Assembly: GCA_038534195.1 (NCBI GenBank)
Contig: JBCAXE010000002.1
Coordinates: 62,001 to 126,000 of the forward strand
From: JAJFFW01 sp038534195
Lineage (GTDB): Bacteria > Pseudomonadota > Alphaproteobacteria > Caulobacterales > Parvularculaceae
DNA: 64,000 bases
Direction of reading: 5' to 3'
The translations under genes and the position numbers were made by a program. The first letter of the stretch is position 1. Each line of letters starts with the position of its first letter. The notes under the pieces are model-generated. The model did no database searches. It was given only the letters and a program-made list of their open reading frames with translations, and was not told the DNA's origin. Shown here piece by piece: positions 1 to 8,469 of this stretch.

Positions 1-85
1 ATAGGGGCTATCGCTGATTTCACAGACGTCATCGCGCGACTCAGTTTTTCGACCCAAAGCTATGTTAGCATTAGCGCACATTAAA

Positions 86-99
86 CAACTTAAAAGTTG
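86..99. other. Short perfect dyad near the left edge
   Basis: CAACTT-AA-AAGTTG is a 14-bp perfect palindrome in the 126 bases that precede the end of the first gene. It could be an operator or part of a terminator for a gene outside the window. No T-tract follows and no partner gene is visible, so no role is assigned. The rest of bases 1-126 shows no supported gene. Confidence 0.25.
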
Positions 100-126
100 A
101 TATGATCGCGAGATGGTGAAGCGTTG

Positions 127-744
127 TTACACTTGTGCAACGCCGGCTGTGACGAAGCCCGCGAACCTCGGCGCGCCGCGTAAATATTTTGACGAGACGT
201 GATCCAATTTGAAATGCGCCTCTTCCACAAGTTTGCTGGGGTCGCGGTTAAGATGACAGCCGCCGCCGAGCTTGCCCCATACGCCGTTCAGGCGATTCTG
301 CCAGCGCCGCACTGATTCGTCCGGCGCCCGCCCATGCTCCAGGAAGACGAGCTTGCCGCCCGGCTTTAACACTCTGTTCATTCCTATTAACGCTTTTTGA
401 ACGTCCGGAATGGTGCAGAGCGTAAAAGTGACCAGCACGGTATCGACGGATTTGTCGTCGAGCGGAATTTCTTCGCCAGGCAGATCGAGCCATTCGAACT
501 CAAACGGCAAGTCTTCTATTTTGCCGGCGGCTCGGCGGCGCATCGCCGCGGACGGCTCAAGCGCAAAAAGCCTCGTCACTTTTGAGCGATCGTAAAACGG
601 CATATTGTGCCCCGACCCGAACCCCACCTCCAGAACGCGGCCCTCCGCCTCGGGCACAATCACGGCGCGTTCGCGTTGAAAGAGTTTTTGTCCGCAGGCG
701 AACGAAACAAGCGCGGGTTCAATGTGGTCGCCGTAAAATCCCAT
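127..744 (-). CDS. Class I SAM-dependent methyltransferase (Methyltransf_11 type)
   Basis: A 205-aa Rossmann-fold methyltransferase. Motif I is VLEVGFGSGHN (residues 38-47), the acidic end of strand 2 is ALEPS (61-65), and the post-motif LKPGGKLVFLEHG (126-138) is typical of small-molecule or lipid methyltransferases. The substrate cannot be read from sequence. Its ATG overlaps the stop of the upstream dehydrogenase gene by one base (TGATG), so the two are probably translationally coupled. There is no signal peptide, so it should be cytoplasmic. Family assignment is firm and the reaction is unknown. Confidence 0.85.
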   Translation of the reverse strand: MGFYGDHIEPALVSFACGQKLFQRERAVIVPEAEGRVLEVGFGSGHNMPFYDRSKVTRLFALEPSAAMRRRAAGKIEDLPFEFEWLDLPGEEIPLDDKSVDTVLVTFTLCTIPDVQKALIGMNRVLKPGGKLVFLEHGRAPDESVRRWQNRLNGVWGKLGGGCHLNRDPSKLVEEAHFKLDHVSSKYLRGAPRFAGFVTAGVAQV

Positions 745-1736
745 CAGAGCGCGTCCAGTCCGAGAATTACGCGGTCCGGCGGCTTATGCCCGTCCGCGAA
801 CATTTTAATATTGATGATGACGCGGTCGCCCATCTCCAGCCGGCTTTCCACAGTGGCCGACGCCATATGCGGCAACAGCACCACATTCGGCGCTTTCAAC
901 AGCTTCTCGCTGGGCTTCGGCTCATTCTGGAACACATCCAAACCAGCGCCCGCCAGCCGCCCGGTCTCGATCATCTCAGCCAGCGCGTCCTCATCGACGA
1001 TTTCGCTGCGCGAGATGTTCACCACATAAGCATGGGGCGGCAGCAGCTCCAGGCGCCGGCGCGACAGGAGGTGATACGTCGCTGGCGTATGCGGACAATT
1101 CACCGAGACGATATCCATGCGCGCCAGCATCTGATCGAGGCTCTCCCAGTAAGTTGCGCCGAGTTCTTCCTCCACATGTGGATTGATCGGATGGCGATTG
1201 TGATAATGAATGGAAAGACCGAAGGCGCGCGCCCGGTGCGCAACCGCCTCGCCGACACGCCCAAGCCCGATAATGCCAAGCTTCTTGCCGCGCACGCGCC
1301 GCCCCAACATCCAGGTGGGCGACCAGCCTTTGAACGCCCCGGTCTCAAGCGCCCTGACGCCTTCCACGAGCCGGCGGGGCACGGCGAGGATCAGCGCCAT
1401 CGCCATATCGGCGGCGTCTTCGGCGAGCACGGACGGCGTGTTTGTGACCACAATGCCGTGGGCCTCCGCCGCTTCAAGATCAATATGATCGACGCCAGCG
1501 CCGAAATTCGCGATGAGCTTCAGCCGGTCCCCCGCCTGTTTGAAAAAGTCCGCATCAAGTTGGTCGCCAAGCGTCGCCGCGAGGACGTCGGACCGCGCCG
1601 CCAGGTCGACAAGCGCCGGGCGCGGCAGACGCGCGCCTGCGGTGTTCAGTTCCGTGTCGAACAGGTCCGCGAGCCGCGCCTCGATGGGGTCCGGCAACTT
1701 CGCCGTCACCCCGACTTTGATCTTTTGATCGCTCAT
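744..1736 (-). CDS. D-isomer-specific 2-hydroxyacid dehydrogenase (glyoxylate/hydroxypyruvate reductase-like)
   Basis: A 330-aa NAD(P)-dependent dehydrogenase that should interconvert a 2-oxoacid and a D-2-hydroxyacid. The dinucleotide-binding GLGRVG lies at 157-162. The catalytic Arg (ISRSEIVDE, R244), Glu (NEP, E272) and His (LLPHMASAT, H290) are all in place. The arrangement resembles glyoxylate/hydroxypyruvate reductases and D-glycerate dehydrogenases more than PGDH, because there is no C-terminal ACT domain. It is first in a two-gene operon with the downstream methyltransferase. Substrate choice among glyoxylate, hydroxypyruvate and others is inference. Confidence 0.88.
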   Translation of the reverse strand: MSDQKIKVGVTAKLPDPIEARLADLFDTELNTAGARLPRPALVDLAARSDVLAATLGDQLDADFFKQAGDRLKLIANFGAGVDHIDLEAAEAHGIVVTNTPSVLAEDAADMAMALILAVPRRLVEGVRALETGAFKGWSPTWMLGRRVRGKKLGIIGLGRVGEAVAHRARAFGLSIHYHNRHPINPHVEEELGATYWESLDQMLARMDIVSVNCPHTPATYHLLSRRRLELLPPHAYVVNISRSEIVDEDALAEMIETGRLAGAGLDVFQNEPKPSEKLLKAPNVVLLPHMASATVESRLEMGDRVIINIKMFADGHKPPDRVILGLDAL

Positions 1737-1809
1737 GCGGCTCTTTCTTTCCAGCTAGCGCCTATTCACCGGGGGGCCTATTCGCTTCAAGCATGGGCCC
1801 GCCGACAAG

Positions 1810-1824
1810 TTAACCCGACGTTAA
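1810..1824. promoter_or_regulatory. CtrA-type box TTAA-N7-TTAA
   Basis: TTAACCCGACGTTAA matches the full alphaproteobacterial CtrA consensus (two TTAA half sites with a 7-base spacer). It lies 63 bp upstream of the ATG at 1888 in the divergent region between the dehydrogenase and the SH3 protein. The match is seen directly; occupancy is inferred from the presence of ctrA at 42695. Confidence 0.5.
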
Positions 1825-1887
1825 CGGCTCCTGCCCCAAATACATCTTTTGTTAATCATCGCTCCCCTGTTTCGTCGAGTCTGCGGC

Positions 1888-2418
1888 ATGAGATTTTGTT
1901 CCTTAAAGGCGTTCGCCGCCGCTCTTTTTTGCGTCGCAACATTAACGCCCGTCCCAGCCGCCGCCGACCACCCGATCCGCACCGACACCCCGTCGGGCTA
2001 TCCCGTGCCGCGCTTTGTGAGCCTTAAGGGCGACAAAACATATTGCCGCGCGGGCCCCTCAAAGGCGCACCCGATCCGCTTCACATTCCAGAAAGCAGGC
2101 GCGCCGGTCATGGTGATCGCCGAAACCGTCGATCATTGGCGGCGGATCAAAGATCGCGAAGGCGACGTGTGTTGGGCGCACAAGACAGTTCTGAAGGCGC
2201 AAAGCCACGCCTTCTCGACCCGCGAGATCAATATTCTGAGCCGGCCGCACATGGACGCAAAAGTGCGCGGCCGCATCGCCGGGGCCGTGCTCGTGAGAAC
2301 CGAAAAAGAAAAAGGCGGCTGGGTGCGCATCTCGGTCGGCTCGCTGCGCGGCTGGGTCCCCGGCGACGCGCTCTGGGGCCATGACGCACCGCGCGCGCTC
2401 GCTGCCGCGCACAATTGA
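1888..2418 (+). CDS. Secreted SH3-domain protein (two SH3b-like repeats)
   Basis: A 176-aa exported protein. The ATG at 1888 is preferred over an in-frame TTG at 1849 because it opens directly into a Sec signal (MRF-SLKAFAAALFCVA, cleavage near PAAA-DHP). Two bacterial SH3-like segments follow: LKGDKTYCRAGPS to CWAHK, and INILSRPHMDAKVRGRI to GWVPGDALWG. Each shows the usual x-R-x-GPS / W-x-x-I / GWV pattern of the SH3_4 (DUF1058) family. Such proteins are periplasmic and often linked to the cell wall; no catalytic domain is present. A perfect CtrA box precedes it. It is probably transcribed independently of fabA. Confidence 0.85.
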   Translation: MRFCSLKAFAAALFCVATLTPVPAAADHPIRTDTPSGYPVPRFVSLKGDKTYCRAGPSKAHPIRFTFQKAGAPVMVIAETVDHWRRIKDREGDVCWAHKTVLKAQSHAFSTREINILSRPHMDAKVRGRIAGAVLVRTEKEKGGWVRISVGSLRGWVPGDALWGHDAPRALAAAHN

Positions 2419-2485
2419 CCGCGGCAGGCGGCGCCCTTACCAAAGCGATAGATTCTTCCACCCCCCTTAGCGAAGACACGGGCGC

Positions 2486-3016
2486 ATGACGGACAAGAAC
2501 AGTTTTTCCCGCGACGAATTATTAGAGTGCGGCTATCACGGCCTGCGCGGCCCCGGCACGGCGCAATTGCCGGTCGAGCCGATGTTGATGTTCGATCGCA
2601 TCACCGAGATCACGAATGTGGGCGGCGCATACGATAAAGGCCACATCGTCGCTGAACTCGATATCAGCCCGAACCTGTGGTTTTTCGATTGCCATTTCCC
2701 CGGCGACCCCGTGATGCCTGGCTGTCTCGGTCTCGACGCGTTATGGCAATTAGTCGGATTTTACCTCACCTGGTCGGGCAATCCCGGCCATGGACGCGCG
2801 CTCGGCGCAAAGGAAGTGAAGTTCGCAGGCATGGTTCTGCCCGAGGCAAAGCTTGTCCGCTACGAGATCGATATCCGCCGTATGATGCGCAAGCCTCTTA
2901 TCCTTGGGATCGCGGATGGAAGAATGTCCGTAGACGGAAAGGAAATCTATCACGCGAAAGACTTGCGCGTCGGCCTGTTCTCGCGTGAACAGCTGGCGGC
3001 CGGCCTCACGGGCTAA
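2486..3016 (+). CDS. fabA: 3-hydroxyacyl-[ACP] dehydratase/isomerase FabA
   Basis: A 176-aa FabA, which dehydrates 3-hydroxydecanoyl-ACP and isomerises trans-2- to cis-3-decenoyl-ACP, the branch point for unsaturated fatty acids. The active-site His70 (FDCHFPGDPVMPG) and Asp84 (GLDALWQ) fall at the same numbers as in E. coli FabA. The protein has full family length. It heads a cluster with fabB 30 bp downstream, a small membrane protein and fabI, which groups the anaerobic-type unsaturated fatty acid pathway with the enoyl reductase. Confidence 0.97.
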   Translation: MTDKNSFSRDELLECGYHGLRGPGTAQLPVEPMLMFDRITEITNVGGAYDKGHIVAELDISPNLWFFDCHFPGDPVMPGCLGLDALWQLVGFYLTWSGNPGHGRALGAKEVKFAGMVLPEAKLVRYEIDIRRMMRKPLILGIADGRMSVDGKEIYHAKDLRVGLFSREQLAAGLTG

Positions 3017-3046
3017 GGTCGAACGCAAAGAGGATTAAAGACACAG

Positions 3047-4270
3047 ATGAGACGTGTTGCAATCACAGGCATGGGGATTGTGTCCTCGATCGGAGCGAAC
3101 GCTTCGGAGGTCACTCAATCGTTGAAAAACGCGACGTCAGGCGTCGCCTTCAGCGAAGAATTCGCCGAACACGGGTTTCGCTGCCAGGTTTCCGCCGCGC
3201 CAAAGGTGAACGTTGAAGAAGCGCTCGACCGCAAGACCCGCCGCTTCATGGGCGAAGGCGCCGCGTGGAATTATATCGCCATGCAAGAGGCGATCGCTGA
3301 TGCGCGCCTTAGCGAAGACGAAATCTCTCACCCGATGACAGGCATCATCATGGGATCGGGTGGTCCATCGACGAGCACCATCATCATGGCGGCGGACAAG
3401 ACCCGTGAGACCGGCGGCACCAAAAAGATCGGCCCGACCCAGGTGCCCAAAGCCATGTCGTCCACCAACTCGGCGACCCTCGCCGTGCCTTTCAAGATTT
3501 TGGGCGTCAATTATTCGATTTCGTCCGCCTGCGCCACATCGGTGCACTGCATCGGTGCGGCGGTAGAGCAAATCCAATGGGGCAAACAGGATGTGATGTT
3601 CGCAGGCGGCGGCGAGGATCTCGACTGGACGATGTCGAATATGTTCGACGCCATGGGCGCTATGTCCACCAAGTTCAACGACACCACCCCCGCCACAGCC
3701 AGCCGCGCTTATGACAAGAACCGCGACGGATTCGTCATCGCCGGGGGCGCGGGCGTCGTCGTTCTGGAAGAATTGGAGCGCGCCAAAGCGCGCGGCGCGA
3801 AGATCTATGGCGAAGTCGTCGGATATGCGGCGAACTCAGACGGTTACGATATGGTTCAGCCCTCGGGCGAAGGCGCAGTGCGCTGCATGCGCCTCGCCCT
3901 TGAGACCGTGAAGCAGCCGGTGGACTATATCAACACCCACGGCACATCGACGCCCATCGGCGACGTGCGCGAGACCGAAGCGATTCGCGAGACCTTCGGC
4001 GACAAAATCCCGCCCTTCGGCTCAACGAAATCGCTGACCGGACATTCGCTTGGCGCGACGGGCGCGCAGGAAACGATCTATTCGCTCTTGATGATGAAAG
4101 AGCGGTTCATCGCCGAGTCAGCGCATATCGAAGACCTTGATCCGGAATTCGAAGGATTGCCGATCGTTCGTGAACGTATCGATAACGCCAAGATCGACTG
4201 CTTCCTCACCAACTCCTTTGGGTTCGGCGGCACCAACGGGTGCCTGATCGTTGCGCGCTATGACGGCTGA
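3047..4270 (+). CDS. fabB: 3-oxoacyl-[ACP] synthase I FabB
   Basis: A 407-aa beta-ketoacyl-ACP synthase that elongates acyl-ACP with malonyl-ACP, including the cis-3-decenoyl product of FabA. The thiolase-fold catalytic residues are Cys162 (SSACATSVHC), His298 (NTHGTSTPIGD), Lys328 and His333 (TKSLTGHSLGATGA). Coupling to fabA 30 bp upstream and the sequence favour FabB over FabF. An AAAGAGG Shine-Dalgarno lies ahead of the ATG. The downstream small ORF starts two bases after its stop. Confidence 0.97.
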   Translation: MRRVAITGMGIVSSIGANASEVTQSLKNATSGVAFSEEFAEHGFRCQVSAAPKVNVEEALDRKTRRFMGEGAAWNYIAMQEAIADARLSEDEISHPMTGIIMGSGGPSTSTIIMAADKTRETGGTKKIGPTQVPKAMSSTNSATLAVPFKILGVNYSISSACATSVHCIGAAVEQIQWGKQDVMFAGGGEDLDWTMSNMFDAMGAMSTKFNDTTPATASRAYDKNRDGFVIAGGAGVVVLEELERAKARGAKIYGEVVGYAANSDGYDMVQPSGEGAVRCMRLALETVKQPVDYINTHGTSTPIGDVRETEAIRETFGDKIPPFGSTKSLTGHSLGATGAQETIYSLLMMKERFIAESAHIEDLDPEFEGLPIVRERIDNAKIDCFLTNSFGFGGTNGCLIVARYDG

Positions 4271-4272
4271 CG

Positions 4273-4470
4273 ATGCCTGATACGCAGACCCTGGGCCTCG
4301 CGATGGTGGCGGCGCTGATCGCCTTCGCCGGTCTCTGGTGGTTTCGCATGGTGTTGAAAGAACGCCTTCTCGCCATGCGGCCCGGCCTCCGCTTCGGACT
4401 TTACGCGCTAATCTGGCTCGCTTATTTCACTGTCATTATTATTCTGGCCATGCAAAGCGGCGCCGGTTAG
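4273..4470 (+). CDS. Small two-helix membrane protein in the fab operon
   Basis: A 65-aa protein not recognised as a named family. It has two hydrophobic helices (about residues 7-25, LGLAMVAALIAFAGLWWF, and 41-60, LYALIWLAYFTVIIILAM) separated by a basic linker (KERLLAMRPGLR), so it should be an inner-membrane hairpin with the positive loop in the cytoplasm. It begins two bases after the fabB stop and ends 38 bp before fabI, so it must be co-transcribed. It is likely real because it exactly fills the operon gap and contains no rare features. Its function is unknown. Confidence 0.65.
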   Translation: MPDTQTLGLAMVAALIAFAGLWWFRMVLKERLLAMRPGLRFGLYALIWLAYFTVIIILAMQSGAG

Positions 4471-4508
4471 CGGCGGGCGCGATCGGCGCATCAAAAAAAG
4501 GTGATTCC

Positions 4509-5321
4509 ATGAGCGACTTTCCCACAGGCGATCTGATGAAAGGCAAGCGCGGCCTCGTTATGGGCGTCGCCAACAAGAACTCCATCGCCTGGTACATCGC
4601 CCAGCAGCTCCATGCGCAGGGCGCAGAGCTTGCGTTCACCTATGTCAACGAAGCGATGGAGCGGCGCGTGCGTCCCCTCGCTGAAAGCCTCGGCGCCGAC
4701 ATCATCATCCCGTGCGATGTCACAGACGACGCTTCCATGGACGCGGCCTTCAAGGCCGTCGAAGACAAATGGGGCGCGATGGATTTCTTGGTGCACGCGA
4801 TCGCCTTCACCGACAAAGCCGCCCTTGAAGGCTCATTTGTTGAAAACACGACGCGGCAAATCTTCAAGGACACCATGGACGTCTCCGCTTTTTCCTTCGT
4901 CGACGCGGCCAACCGCGCCTCGAAGCTTATGCCGAACGGCGGCTCGATGATCACACTCACGTATCTGGGCAGCGAACGCACGATCCCGAATTACAACGTG
5001 ATGGGGGTCGCCAAGGCGGCGCTTGAAGCATCAACGCGCTATATCGCGCGCGATCTCGGTCCGAAACATATTCGCGTCAATGCGATCTCCGCGGGGCCCA
5101 TCAAAACGCTCGCCGCCGCCGGCATTTCTTCCGGGCGTCACATGTTCTCATTCAACCGCGCCGCCTCTCCGCTGCGCGATGACACGGACCCGCGCGGCGT
5201 CGCCGGCGCAGGGCTCTATTTGCTGTCGGATTTGGGCGCGTCCTGCACGGGCGAGACGCACCATGTGGACGGCGGTTTCCATATTGTCGGCATGCCGGAC
5301 GAAGCGGCGCTGAAAGAATAG
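4509..5321 (+). CDS. fabI: Enoyl-[ACP] reductase (NADH) FabI
   Basis: A 270-aa SDR-fold enoyl reductase that performs the last step of each fatty acid elongation cycle. It has the atypical FabI glycine motif (GVANKNSIAW, 19-28) and the Tyr-x6-Lys pair (Y162 and K169 in NYNVMGVAKAALE), with a second conserved Tyr152. The ATG at 4509, preceded by an AAAAAGG Shine-Dalgarno, is chosen over an upstream extension that would run back through the preceding ORF. This is the triclosan- and isoniazid-class target family. It converges with the minus-strand membrane protein eight bases downstream. Confidence 0.96.
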   Translation: MSDFPTGDLMKGKRGLVMGVANKNSIAWYIAQQLHAQGAELAFTYVNEAMERRVRPLAESLGADIIIPCDVTDDASMDAAFKAVEDKWGAMDFLVHAIAFTDKAALEGSFVENTTRQIFKDTMDVSAFSFVDAANRASKLMPNGGSMITLTYLGSERTIPNYNVMGVAKAALEASTRYIARDLGPKHIRVNAISAGPIKTLAAAGISSGRHMFSFNRAASPLRDDTDPRGVAGAGLYLLSDLGASCTGETHHVDGGFHIVGMPDEAALKE

Positions 5322-5329
5322 CCGGCGCC

Positions 5330-6634
5330 CTAAAGACCCGCCTCGCTCTCGCGATAGAGCCGGCCCGCGAGGCCAGCGGAGACGCCGTATGTGAAGAACG
5401 CCCAGAACATGTTCAGGAAAATATTGAAGCCAGTCCAGATCCAGATCACCGTCGGCAACAGCCACGTCGCCTCCTCGCCGCCTGACATCAATTTCGTGTA
5501 GGATGAGACGGCGTTAAAAATCGCGAGCAGCGTGCTGAGAATGACCGGCACGATTACGACGCCAAGCGCCAGTTGAATCAGAATGAGCGCCCCGAAAAGG
5601 AGCAATAGTACCGTCGCGAGGCGGAATAAATTCCAGCCGCGCGTCACCGAGAGCATGCCCGCGGGCGCGAAGGAACGCCGGTTCACGACCACGCCTTGAT
5701 AGGGAAAGATGCGTAACGCTGCATAAGCGGTGATCGCGATGGCGAGGCCGTAAATCGCGGTGAAAGTAAGCCCTTCAGAAGAAAATTGCGCGGCGCCGCC
5801 AAGCAGGATCGACGGGACAGCGACGAGCATCACCGCTAGCACCAGCAAAATGGCTAGCGCGCGCAATAAGAGATTCGGCGCGCCCGCATTCATCCGGTTT
5901 TGCGGACGGAAGTGGAAGACCAGGAGCGCCCAGAATAAGAGAAAGAATGGCGCCGCCGCCGCCAATGGAACACCGAGACTGTAAATCCACTGCTGCCCGC
6001 GTTCGAGGAGAACATCGCCGCCGGTAGCGAGTTCTATCGTATGCAAACTGTTTTCGTTCGGAAACCGCGTATAAATCTTGCTAAGCGCCGCCTGAATGTA
6101 ATTGACGACGTTGAAGCTGACAAAAAGCATCGGCGCCAGAGCGACGCATAAGAAGAGGACGCTCATAAGGCCAGAAATCAAATAGCGTATCTGGTCGAGA
6201 CCAAAGGGCGCTTTAACGACGCCGGGCGCCGGATGTTCGCCAAGGCCAGCGAGACGCGTCAGCGGCGCCATAAAGGAACTGACCAGGATCGCATTGATCA
6301 ACACGGTGGCGCCGACGATCGTCAAGACCGGTTTCGATCCGGTCACGATCCCCATATTGATTAAATTCAGTGCATGTTTTTCAGCATTCTGGAACGAACT
6401 CACATCGGCGAGCGTCATAAGCTCACCCTTGGCCGACGACAAAAGCAGGAACACCATGGACATGTTGGTGATCAACATCAGCACGAGGGGAAGCCACGCC
6501 ACGCGGATGATGGTTTCCATGCGCCGCGCGCCGAAATTCAGCGCCTCGCCCGCGACGGAAAAAATTCCAAGTTTCTTCACCCTGAGCGCCCCGTTCCTCG
6601 CGCCGGTCGTAATCGCCAGCTTCAGAGCCCGCAT
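5330..6634 (-). CDS. Unknown polytopic membrane protein
   Basis: A 434-aa integral membrane protein that I do not recognise. An N-terminal soluble segment of about 40 residues (ALNFGARRMETIIRVAWLP) leads into roughly eight to ten hydrophobic segments, including LVLMLITNMSMVFLLL, VLTIVGATVLINAILV, LMSVLFLCVALAPMLF, LLFWALLVF, ILLVLAVMLVAV, VLLLLFGALILIQLAL and a last one near TVIWIWTGFNIFLNMFW. The layout resembles DUF-type glycerophosphoryl-diester or yip1-like membrane proteins without catalytic motifs. It has its own transcription unit, convergent with fabI and divergent from trmFO. Confidence 0.75.
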   Translation of the reverse strand: MRALKLAITTGARNGALRVKKLGIFSVAGEALNFGARRMETIIRVAWLPLVLMLITNMSMVFLLLSSAKGELMTLADVSSFQNAEKHALNLINMGIVTGSKPVLTIVGATVLINAILVSSFMAPLTRLAGLGEHPAPGVVKAPFGLDQIRYLISGLMSVLFLCVALAPMLFVSFNVVNYIQAALSKIYTRFPNENSLHTIELATGGDVLLERGQQWIYSLGVPLAAAAPFFLLFWALLVFHFRPQNRMNAGAPNLLLRALAILLVLAVMLVAVPSILLGGAAQFSSEGLTFTAIYGLAIAITAYAALRIFPYQGVVVNRRSFAPAGMLSVTRGWNLFRLATVLLLLFGALILIQLALGVVIVPVILSTLLAIFNAVSSYTKLMSGGEEATWLLPTVIWIWTGFNIFLNMFWAFFTYGVSAGLAGRLYRESEAGL

Positions 6635-6776
6635 CGTCGCCGCCGGGCCCCATGGTTAAATTCCCCTGCAAAAGCTTAGCCGCTCGGGGCGAATGCGCAA
6701 GCGCACGCCGGCCTGCGGCGAAACTTCAGGGCTGGCGCGGCTTTACGCCCGGCGTTTGACGCCCGATAACAGCGTC

Positions 6777-8186
6777 ATGTCAGAGCCCCTTATTCACATT
6801 ATCGGCGCCGGCCTCGCCGGGTCGGAAGCCGCCTGGACCGCCGCCAACGCCGGCGCGCAGGTCCGCGTCCATGAGATGCGCCCGATCCGCAAGACCGAGG
6901 CCCACCAGACGGACCATTGCGCGGAACTTGTCTGCTCGAACTCGTTTCGCTCGGACGACGCGGAAAACAACGCCGTCGGGTTGCTCCACGAAGAGATGCG
7001 CCGGGCCGGCTCATTAATCATGGCCTCTGCGGACGCTCATAAGGTGCCTGCGGGCGGGGCGCTGGCGGTCGACCGCGACGGGTTTTCCGCCGCTGTGACA
7101 AAGGCGTTGTCCGAGCATCCGCGCATCGAAATCGCCCGCGAAGAAGTCGGCGGTCTGCCGCCGGCGGATTGGTCGAACGTCATCATCGCCACAGGCCCCC
7201 TCACCGCAGCATCGCTGGCGGCCGCGATCCATGAGGAGACGGGCGAAGACGCGCTCGCATTTTTCGACGCCATCGCCCCGATCATCCACAAGGACAGCAT
7301 CAACTTCGATGTGGCGTGGTTCCAGTCCCGTTACGACAAAAAAGGCCCCGGCGGCGACGGTGCAGACTATATCAACTGCCCGCTCGACGAAGATCAGTAC
7401 AACGCCTTTATCGATGCGCTGCTTGCGGGTGAGAAAACCGATTTCAAGGAATGGGAAAAATCAACGCCCTATTTCGAGGCGTGCCTGCCGGTGGAAGTGA
7501 TGGCCGAACGCGGCAGGGAAACCTTGCGCTTCGGTCCGATGAAGCCGGTGGGCCTCACCGATCCGCGCACCGGAAAGCGCTCCCACGCCGTTGTGCAATT
7601 GCGTCAGGACAACGCTCTCGGCACGCTTTATAATATGGTGGGCTTCCAGACGAAACTGAAATACGGCGCACAAGGAGAGATCCTGCGCATGATCCCGGGG
7701 CTGGAGGCGGCGGAGTTCGCACGGCTCGGCGGCATCCACCGGAACACGTTCATCAATTCGCCGAAATTGCTGGACGAAACGCTGCGCCTCAAATCGAAGC
7801 CGGCGCTGCGCTTTGCGGGCCAGATCACCGGTGTTGAAGGATATCTTGAAAGCGCCGCGATCGGCCTGCTGGCGGGCCGGTTCGCCGCCGCTGACGCGCG
7901 CAACGAGGCGGCGCGCGTTCCGCCGACGACCACAGCCTTCGGCGCCTTGCTGGGCCACATCACAGGCGGCCATCTTTCCGAAGGCGCTGGCTCAAAGGCG
8001 GCGTTTCAACCGATGAACGTCAATTTTGGTCTATTCCCGGAAATCGAAGCGCCGCGCCATGATGAGGACGGGCGGCGCCTCAAAGGCAAAGAGCGCGGGC
8101 GCGCAAAGAAACGCGCTCTATGCGCGCGGGCGCTGCGCGACTTACCCGAATGGCTGGGGTCGGAACGGCTCACGGCTGCTGAATAA
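6777..8186 (+). CDS. trmFO: tRNA (uracil-5-)-methyltransferase, folate/FAD-dependent
   Basis: A 469-aa flavoprotein of the TrmFO (former Gid) family, which makes ribothymidine at tRNA position 54 using methylene-tetrahydrofolate and FADH2. The FAD-binding GAGLAGSEAAW begins at residue 9, followed by family signatures HEMRP, CSNSFRSD and, near the C-terminus, GHITGG. The ATG at 6777 is used; an in-frame GC-rich extension upstream (from 6693) looks like leader sequence and lacks family similarity. It stands alone, divergent from the membrane protein upstream. Confidence 0.95.
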   Translation: MSEPLIHIIGAGLAGSEAAWTAANAGAQVRVHEMRPIRKTEAHQTDHCAELVCSNSFRSDDAENNAVGLLHEEMRRAGSLIMASADAHKVPAGGALAVDRDGFSAAVTKALSEHPRIEIAREEVGGLPPADWSNVIIATGPLTAASLAAAIHEETGEDALAFFDAIAPIIHKDSINFDVAWFQSRYDKKGPGGDGADYINCPLDEDQYNAFIDALLAGEKTDFKEWEKSTPYFEACLPVEVMAERGRETLRFGPMKPVGLTDPRTGKRSHAVVQLRQDNALGTLYNMVGFQTKLKYGAQGEILRMIPGLEAAEFARLGGIHRNTFINSPKLLDETLRLKSKPALRFAGQITGVEGYLESAAIGLLAGRFAAADARNEAARVPPTTTAFGALLGHITGGHLSEGAGSKAAFQPMNVNFGLFPEIEAPRHDEDGRRLKGKERGRAKKRALCARALRDLPEWLGSERLTAAE

Positions 8187-8221
8187 CGACTGATTTGTTT
8201 TCGCTGGATCAAAAATCGGAA

Positions 8222-8247
8222 AGGCCGCGACGCAAGCGCCGCGGCCT
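8222..8247. terminator. GC-rich hairpin after trmFO
   Basis: AGGCCGCG ... CGCGGCCT arms enclose a short loop 36 bp after the trmFO stop. A C-run rather than a T-run follows, so it is a weak intrinsic terminator candidate or an RNA-stabilising stem. The remaining sequence up to 8469 shows no gene; it should hold the promoter of the TetR gene but no clear operator was seen. Confidence 0.35.
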
Positions 8248-8469
8248 CCCCCGTTAGCGCGACCTTGGGGGAGAGTAGTCGCACGCCCGGGAACCGTGTA
8301 CCTTAAAAGGCAGGTATTGGATGGTGAGAAAATACGATCTATCGTGGATTAGGTCGAGTGTCCAAATATGCAAAACCGAGTAGTTTCCTAGTATGCTCGT
8401 TCAGACAGGTCAACCGCTTTGTGACAGTGAAATTATGCCGATCCGAAGCGTCCGATTCGTTATCCAAAA

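Noticed and set aside
582..2027. A 481-codon plus-strand open frame
   Set aside because: It is the antisense of the 2-hydroxyacid dehydrogenase and methyltransferase; Arg/His-rich composition is typical of GC-rich shadow frames.
8222..8247. A strong intrinsic terminator after trmFO
   Set aside because: The stem is good but is followed by C rather than T residues, so only a weak hairpin is annotated.
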